Origin: Thermoplasmatota archaeon
GTDB lineage: Archaea; Thermoplasmatota; E2; DHVEG-1
Length of the DNA: 45,674 nt
NCBI GenBank assembly: GCA_025457885.1
Contig: JALOTN010000001.1
Coordinates: 66,822 to 112,495 of the forward strand
Direction: 5' to 3'
This document shows, one piece after another, positions 41,183 to 45,674 of the stretch (position 1 is its first letter; every line of letters starts with the position of its first letter). The translations under genes and the position numbers were made by a program. The notes under the pieces are model-generated. The model was not told where the DNA came from and did not search any database. It saw only the letters and a list, made by a program, of their open reading frames with translations.

Positions 41183-42601
41183 GTGAACCAGGAACAACAG
41201 GGAAAAAAAACAAATTCTCCACAACCAGTTCAGACCCAAACAAACGGAATAAAAACACTCCTGGGCGACCCAAAGAAAGCAATCATTACCCTCTCCCTTC
41301 CCATGATCGTCGCCATGACCGTCCAAACACTCTACAACCTCATCAACCGAATCTGGGTATCAGGACTCGGAACTGAGGCAGCAGCAGCTGTTGGATTTGC
41401 CTTCCCACTTCTCTTCATGGGAACCGCTCTTGCCACCGGACTTGGAGTCGGTGGAGGCTCAGCAATCTCCAGAAAAATCGGGGCAAAAGACAAAAACGGG
41501 GGAGATAACGCAGCGGTCCATACCCTCATCCTCATGGTTATCGCAGCCTTAGTCTACGCCATTCCCTTATTCATATTTGCAGAGGATATCTTCAGACTCA
41601 TCGGAGCAGGAGAAGCAACCAAAACAGCGGCCGTGTACGCTCAAATCATCTACGCCGCATCCATCATAATGTTCTTCACCTCCATAGCCACCGCCCTCCT
41701 CCGCTCAGAAGGCGACGCCAAACGATCCATGCTTGCCATGATCCTAGGAGGCATCCTCAACGTCGTCCTTGACCCGCTCTTCATCTACGTCTTCGGATGG
41801 GGAGTACCAGGAGCTGCGATCGCCTCAGTCATCTCCATTAGTGTCTCCGCAATACTCCTCTTCTACTGGTTGTTCCTCAAAAAAAACACCTATCTTACTA
41901 TACACTTCCGTGGATTCCACTTCGACAAACAGGTGATAAAAGACATCCTCACCGTCGGTCTTCCTGCCTCCCTCCTCCAACTCTCCATGGCAATCATGCT
42001 CTTCATCATGAACATCATCGTAGAACACATCAACGGCACCGATGGAGTAGCTGTCTTCTCAGCAGGCTGGTCTGTTGCAATGACCGCCTCAATGCCACTC
42101 CTGGGAATGGCGACCGCGGTCGTCTCCGTTACCGGTGCCACATTTGGTGCGAAAGAATACAAAAAACTCGATATCGCCCATCTCTATGCTCTCAAGATCG
42201 GCATCCTCATTGAAACCGCCATCGCCATAGCGACCTTCATCTTCGCTCCGCTCATCACACTTGCATTCACCACCTCCCCGGACATGGTCCATCTTGAAGA
42301 CGATATCACCACCTTCCTGCGAATCATATGCATCTATTATCCGGCGACTGCCTTTGGGATGCTGTCCTCCTCCTTGTTCCAAGGAGTCGGAAAAGGACTC
42401 TACTCCCTCATCGTCACCATCCTACGCACCATCATCCTCATCATCCCTCTCGCATGGTTGTTCGGAATCACCCTTGGATGGGGACTCCCCGGGGCATGGT
42501 GGGGGTTGGTCATTGCTAATATCATCGGATCAGCGGTGACCTTCATCTGGGCGAAACTCTACGTCAATACCCTTCTTTCAACAACACCTACAACGGGATA
42601 A
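41183..42601 (+). CDS. MATE-family multidrug/toxin efflux transporter
   Basis: A 472-residue protein of twelve predicted membrane helices in two repeated halves, each with the family's pattern (LPMIVAMTVQTLYNLINRIWVSGLG in the first and TVGLPASLLQLSMAIMLFIMN in the second). MATE proteins exchange Na+ or H+ for cationic drugs. The frame is open upstream to 40946. The GTG at 41183 gives a short polar N-terminus before the first helix and fits a TATA-like TATATAAG near 41116. No good ribosome binding site is seen, so the start is uncertain. Confidence 0.85.
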   Translation: MNQEQQGKKTNSPQPVQTQTNGIKTLLGDPKKAIITLSLPMIVAMTVQTLYNLINRIWVSGLGTEAAAAVGFAFPLLFMGTALATGLGVGGGSAISRKIGAKDKNGGDNAAVHTLILMVIAALVYAIPLFIFAEDIFRLIGAGEATKTAAVYAQIIYAASIIMFFTSIATALLRSEGDAKRSMLAMILGGILNVVLDPLFIYVFGWGVPGAAIASVISISVSAILLFYWLFLKKNTYLTIHFRGFHFDKQVIKDILTVGLPASLLQLSMAIMLFIMNIIVEHINGTDGVAVFSAGWSVAMTASMPLLGMATAVVSVTGATFGAKEYKKLDIAHLYALKIGILIETAIAIATFIFAPLITLAFTTSPDMVHLEDDITTFLRIICIYYPATAFGMLSSSLFQGVGKGLYSLIVTILRTIILIIPLAWLFGITLGWGLPGAWWGLVIANIIGSAVTFIWAKLYVNTLLSTTPTTG

Positions 42602-42692
42602 CAACTCTTAAAAACCTAGAACAGAATGCGATCGTTGTGATGAACGAACCTTTTCTGAGCCGCTTTGGCGATGATGAAGATCTTGAGTACTG

Positions 42693-42730
42693 AAAAAAAA
42701 TCTATCAGATATGCGGTGAAAGCATATCTG
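42693..42730 (-). terminator. Hairpin terminator of the GAF/EndoQ operon
   Basis: CAGATATGC / GCATATCTG (9 bp each, 7-nt loop, 42706-42730) overlaps the end of the GAF gene and is followed on the minus strand by ATAGATTTTTTTT. A good intrinsic-type terminator. Confidence 0.65.
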
Positions 42731-43151
42731 CTACTTTTTCTAAAAACACCACATCATCCGCATTAAACGCCGCTGGCTCCTCAGAGTCGATATCGATCTC
42801 ACCAAGAATCCTCTGACCTCTTTTAATTGGAACGACGATTTCAGAGCGGGTCGTAACAAAACAGGACAAGTACCGTGTATCTTGAGAAACATCATCGACC
42901 ACCTCGGTTTTCCCTGAGGTTGCCGCAGCCCCACAAACACCTCTGCCTAGAGGGATCCGGGTGTGCTCCGTCGCCTGGGCGCCCTTCCACGGACCTAGAA
43001 TAAGCTCATTCCCTCTCACAAGATAGATACCAACCCAGCTGTACTTCTCAAATCCCTCATAGAGAACATCAACAATCTGCTGGAGAAGCTCTCCTTTTCT
43101 CTGTTGTTGGAGAAGATGTTGTATTTTTTGCTCAGCAGTGATATACTCCAT
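42705..43151 (-). CDS. GAF-domain protein, free methionine-R-sulfoxide reductase-like
   Basis: A 148-residue single GAF domain. GRGVCGAAATSGKTEVVDDV and SCFVTTRSEIVVPI resemble free methionine-R-sulfoxide reductases, including two cysteines in comparable places (GVCG and LSC). A third Cys found in several enzymes is not evident, so activity is unproven and a sensor role remains possible. GGTGAT precedes the ATG at 43151. It lies 15 nt after the EndoQ gene and is probably co-transcribed. Ends in a hairpin terminator. Confidence 0.75.
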   Translation of the reverse strand: MEYITAEQKIQHLLQQQRKGELLQQIVDVLYEGFEKYSWVGIYLVRGNELILGPWKGAQATEHTRIPLGRGVCGAAATSGKTEVVDDVSQDTRYLSCFVTTRSEIVVPIKRGQRILGEIDIDSEEPAAFNADDVVFLEKVADMLSPHI

Positions 43152-43166
43152 CACCATCACCCTTGT

Positions 43167-44399
43167 TCAATAATCCAAAAGACTTGTCTGGGAGTTCTTC
43201 GGACCAAGAGACACGGGAATCACAGGGGTATCATCCGAGGGAAGCTCAATGGTCCCATATTTTCCTCCGCCACCAGGGATAATGATTACCTTATGATCCC
43301 GGAACGCCTGAATCGCCGTAGTAACCGCAGGGACTGTCACCCGCGCAACCTCTTCAAGATCTGCATCGAGCAACACCGCTATCTCAGAGCCAAAGACACC
43401 AATGAGCTCCTCCCATCGTTTTGTCACACTCTGCGTAAACGGCGTATGCTGCCCAAGCGCCTTGGTGATGATCTCAGAAAGAGGAATCAGGTACACATAG
43501 GGTGGCCGATGCGAGGGATGCCTGGGTTCTTTGAAGGTGGCAATTTCCCCAATACGATCCTTCACCCCTTTCTTGATTCGTTTCCCACAACTGCATTTCC
43601 ACCGACGTTTCATCGCTTCCTCAAGCGTATAATGCGTAAAACAAGAGATACAGGCGGACTCGTTGTATTTCCCCTCCTGCGGAGGCAACCCGACATTCAG
43701 AACAGGTTTATTTCCACCTGTACGGAGAATCGCTTTTTTCATCTCATCAAACGTCGCATCCGAGACCTCAAAACGAGTGAACTCTCGGGCAAGACGCACC
43801 GGATGGGGACTATGACAATCAGAGTTGGTCAGAAATGTCAGTCGATGCAACTCCGAAATAGTATCTGCATAATTTGAATCCGCACTTAAACCAAGCTCAA
43901 CAAACGAGACATAAGGGCTCATCGTCCCATAGCAGCTCTCCAGTGAATCATGATACGCGTACATCGCAGTCCACGGGGTAAACGCATGAGCAGGCCCAAT
44001 GAGGGCTTCCACATCCTTTGCTAGACTAGCAAGCTGCTCACCATTCATGGCGATATTCGGTCGTCCATCAGTCTCAAGGTTCTTTGATTTCGACTGAATC
44101 TTCTCCTTATATGCTTCGACCGCGGAAAGAGAAGGAAAATACAGGAGATGATGCACCCGAGAGGCGTCTTCTACTTCAGTGCTGAGAATGAACCTGGTGC
44201 CATTCATTTCAAAGGTCCCTTCATCGATGACCGCGCAGCTCTTAATCTCCTGCAACCAATGATTGTTCAGACAATCCCCCGTCGCAAGGACCGTGATTCC
44301 TTTTCGGGGTGCCTCAACAGAGAGCGCCGCTATCGTCATCCGATCACTGGTTGCCCCAGAGTACCGTGAATGGATATGTAAATCAGCGTTAATGAGCAT
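43167..44399 (-). CDS. Endonuclease Q (PHP-family DNA repair nuclease)
   Basis: A 410-residue protein with the PHP-domain metal motif LNADLHIHSRYSG-like start (NADLHIHSRYSG at residues 4-15), later GPAHAFTPW and TNSDCHSPHP. A Cys-rich zinc site lies in the middle (SCISCFTHYTL...KCSCGKRI). The C-terminal region holds a helix-hairpin-helix-like segment. This matches archaeal EndoQ, which nicks DNA 5' of deaminated bases such as uracil and hypoxanthine. First gene of a two-gene operon with the GAF protein. Confidence 0.85.
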   Translation of the reverse strand: MLINADLHIHSRYSGATSDRMTIAALSVEAPRKGITVLATGDCLNNHWLQEIKSCAVIDEGTFEMNGTRFILSTEVEDASRVHHLLYFPSLSAVEAYKEKIQSKSKNLETDGRPNIAMNGEQLASLAKDVEALIGPAHAFTPWTAMYAYHDSLESCYGTMSPYVSFVELGLSADSNYADTISELHRLTFLTNSDCHSPHPVRLAREFTRFEVSDATFDEMKKAILRTGGNKPVLNVGLPPQEGKYNESACISCFTHYTLEEAMKRRWKCSCGKRIKKGVKDRIGEIATFKEPRHPSHRPPYVYLIPLSEIITKALGQHTPFTQSVTKRWEELIGVFGSEIAVLLDADLEEVARVTVPAVTTAIQAFRDHKVIIIPGGGGKYGTIELPSDDTPVIPVSLGPKNSQTSLLDY

Positions 44400-44431
44400 C
44401 AGGTTCCCTTTTCTTTTCCGCTAGTGTTACG

Positions 44432-45674
44432 TTATTTCTTTTTCTCAGCATCAACGACGACAGGGTTCCTCTCCTCAAAGAACTGCTCATGAGCAGTCAG
44501 CTCCATCAGACCAGCCATGATCAGGAGAATCCCTGCGAAGAGAAGAAGATACGCACCGATCCCAAACCCCCAGGAGAGCTGCATCGACCCACCGAGTACC
44601 TCAGTTGTTTGAATCGTGTACTGCCCGCTGAACGGGGCTGCAGAGATCGCGTTGACAGCATCTGACATCCCTGGATAATTTTGAATATTTGGTGGTGAAA
44701 CCATGGGAATGACCGATGCGATCATCAGGATGAACAGAAGGATGAAAATAAAGGGAAACAGCAGTCGCACCCCGCGAAGCACGTATTTCTTCCCAAGTTT
44801 TTTGCTCTGAGAAACCCCAATCGTCGAAAGCACCAAAAACAACAGACTCATACCGATGATGAGATAAAATGGGACTGCAAAGGTCCCAAGAGGGACCGGC
44901 CCGTTCTGATTTGGAAGACGAATCTGCACCCCGTTCATACCATCGATCGTGACAGCGTTAAACGAACCAGATTGCTGCGAACCCGGAATAGAAATGTTTA
45001 CAGTAACGATATACCAGGGAAGGAACAAGGCAACAACCGTCATGATAATGACGATGATGCAGAGGATGTTGCCGATGCTTTTCTGATTGGAGCCATCGAT
45101 GTACAGCATCGAAATCACTCGTGGACCCAATCCATGCTTCTTTTTCCGTCGGTAGAGCAAGAAGGCGATGGCAAGCAAGGAAACAACAGTGACCAGGATG
45201 AATAACAGCAAGAAATTGTAGACAAGCCATTCCAGCAGGAACAAGATGTCATTGGCGGGCTGGAGACCATCAGCCCAGGAGCGGGGTTGCCACATGATGC
45301 CACCCTCACGGAATTTCGGGCCGTTCGGCCCTGCTTCACCCAGGAGAGCTGTCTGAGCAGTGGTTGATTGGTCAACTCCTGTCCAACCCCATCGGCCTCC
45401 GAAGGTCAGCCACGGTTGTGTCGTTAACACCTCAATCGTGTAATCGGTTGATCGCAGGATTCTCCCATTGTCCCCTACTGTATCGCTTGCCAAACCCACT
45501 TTCCCTGAATATGGTTTGATGTAGTTGGCATGGCTTCCTTTCGCCACATAGACCTTCACATGATCCCCGTCCTTCTCGACTTGTTCCCAGGTCGCTTTCT
45601 GACCAGCATAATGTTGACTGAACATGACCTCAGAGGGTTGACCACCAGAAAGGACCACCTGGACCATCTCCCAG
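44432..45674 (-). CDS. Vps62-like domain membrane protein, 5'-truncated by the window end
   Basis: At least 413 residues; the frame continues beyond the last base (the bases before the ATG at 45667 read WE in frame), so the N-terminus is outside. WEMVQVVLSGG and VYVAKGSHANYI resemble the Vps62-like (DUF946) domain of uncertain function. Behind it are six or so hydrophobic helices and a polar C-terminal tail. Function unknown. Ends 33 bp before the EndoQ gene, same strand. Confidence 0.7.
   Translation of the reverse strand, partial: WEMVQVVLSGGQPSEVMFSQHYAGQKATWEQVEKDGDHVKVYVAKGSHANYIKPYSGKVGLASDTVGDNGRILRSTDYTIEVLTTQPWLTFGGRWGWTGVDQSTTAQTALLGEAGPNGPKFREGGIMWQPRSWADGLQPANDILFLLEWLVYNFLLLFILVTVVSLLAIAFLLYRRKKKHGLGPRVISMLYIDGSNQKSIGNILCIIVIIMTVVALFLPWYIVTVNISIPGSQQSGSFNAVTIDGMNGVQIRLPNQNGPVPLGTFAVPFYLIIGMSLLFLVLSTIGVSQSKKLGKKYVLRGVRLLFPFIFILLFILMIASVIPMVSPPNIQNYPGMSDAVNAISAAPFSGQYTIQTTEVLGGSMQLSWGFGIGAYLLLFAGILLIMAGLMELTAHEQFFEERNPVVVDAEKKK

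Noticed and set aside
41177..41185. GGGCTCGTG matching the first nine bases of tRNA-Val, possible attachment-site copy
   Set aside because: Match stops after nine bases and lies at the start of the MATE gene in chromosomal-looking DNA; likely chance.

Overview
The window is archaeal. It encodes an Orc1/Cdc6 initiator, an HMf-type histone, endonuclease Q, a CutA1 protein and large N-glycosylation-prone surface proteins. Many genes have Shine-Dalgarno sequences matching GGAGGTGAT, and several others have a TATA-like box about 24-28 nt before the start codon, as in leaderless archaeal transcripts. A euryarchaeal lineage is the best guess; I cannot name the order.

Layout. 1-5474: an AT-rich helical protein (possibly 5'-truncated), a class 1 isoprenoid-synthase-like enzyme, a helical protein, a degenerate CPBP membrane protease and two multi-pass membrane proteins. 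5594-8613: a minus-strand cassette of a small membrane protein, a protein resembling the N-terminal half of transfer ATPases, and a HerA/VirD4-type ATPase ending in a nuclease-like domain. 8713-12155: an AT-rich three-gene ABC-3C (Lamassu-like) conflict system. 12289-17398: zinc ribbon, Orc1/Cdc6, CutA1, small proteins, a repeat-bearing non-coding stretch, and a basic protein with exact 25-residue repeats. 17483-24362: a 2045-residue surface protein (M28 peptidase, PKD, beta-helix, DNRLRE-like) and a divergent CARDB-like secreted protein. 24577-26316: a radical-SAM cassette. 26298-27503: a tyrosine integrase interrupted by an in-frame TAA. 27760-30657: a large STAND-like NTPase divergent from a small unknown gene.

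30738-37742 is the most striking part. It is a tightly overlapping plus-strand operon: a small Cys-containing ORF, a small upstream protein, a divergent tubulin/FtsZ-superfamily protein, two single-span membrane proteins, a JAMM protease with a probable ubiquitin-like tail, a coiled-coil/zinc-ribbon/winged-helix protein, and a second HerA/VirD4-type ATPase with a nuclease-like tail. The overlaps and fixed order argue that the products act together. A membrane-associated filament plus DNA-pump machine, for transfer or segregation of the element, is the leading hypothesis. 37955-39526 follows with a histone, a histone-fold-like protein and a second tyrosine recombinase, ending 54 bp before an intact tRNA-Val(GAC).

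From 39580 rightwards the genes look like ordinary chromosome: tRNA-Val, stomatin/SPFH protein, MATE transporter, a GAF-domain protein, endonuclease Q and a 5'-truncated Vps62-like membrane protein. I read about 5.5-39.5 kb as one or more nested integrative elements. Evidence: two integrases, an initiator, two transfer-type ATPases, defence modules, and sharp swings in base composition (AT-rich at about 8.7-12.2 and 27.7-30.9 kb, GC-richer at about 31.2-39.5 kb). The left boundary and both attachment sites remain unproven.
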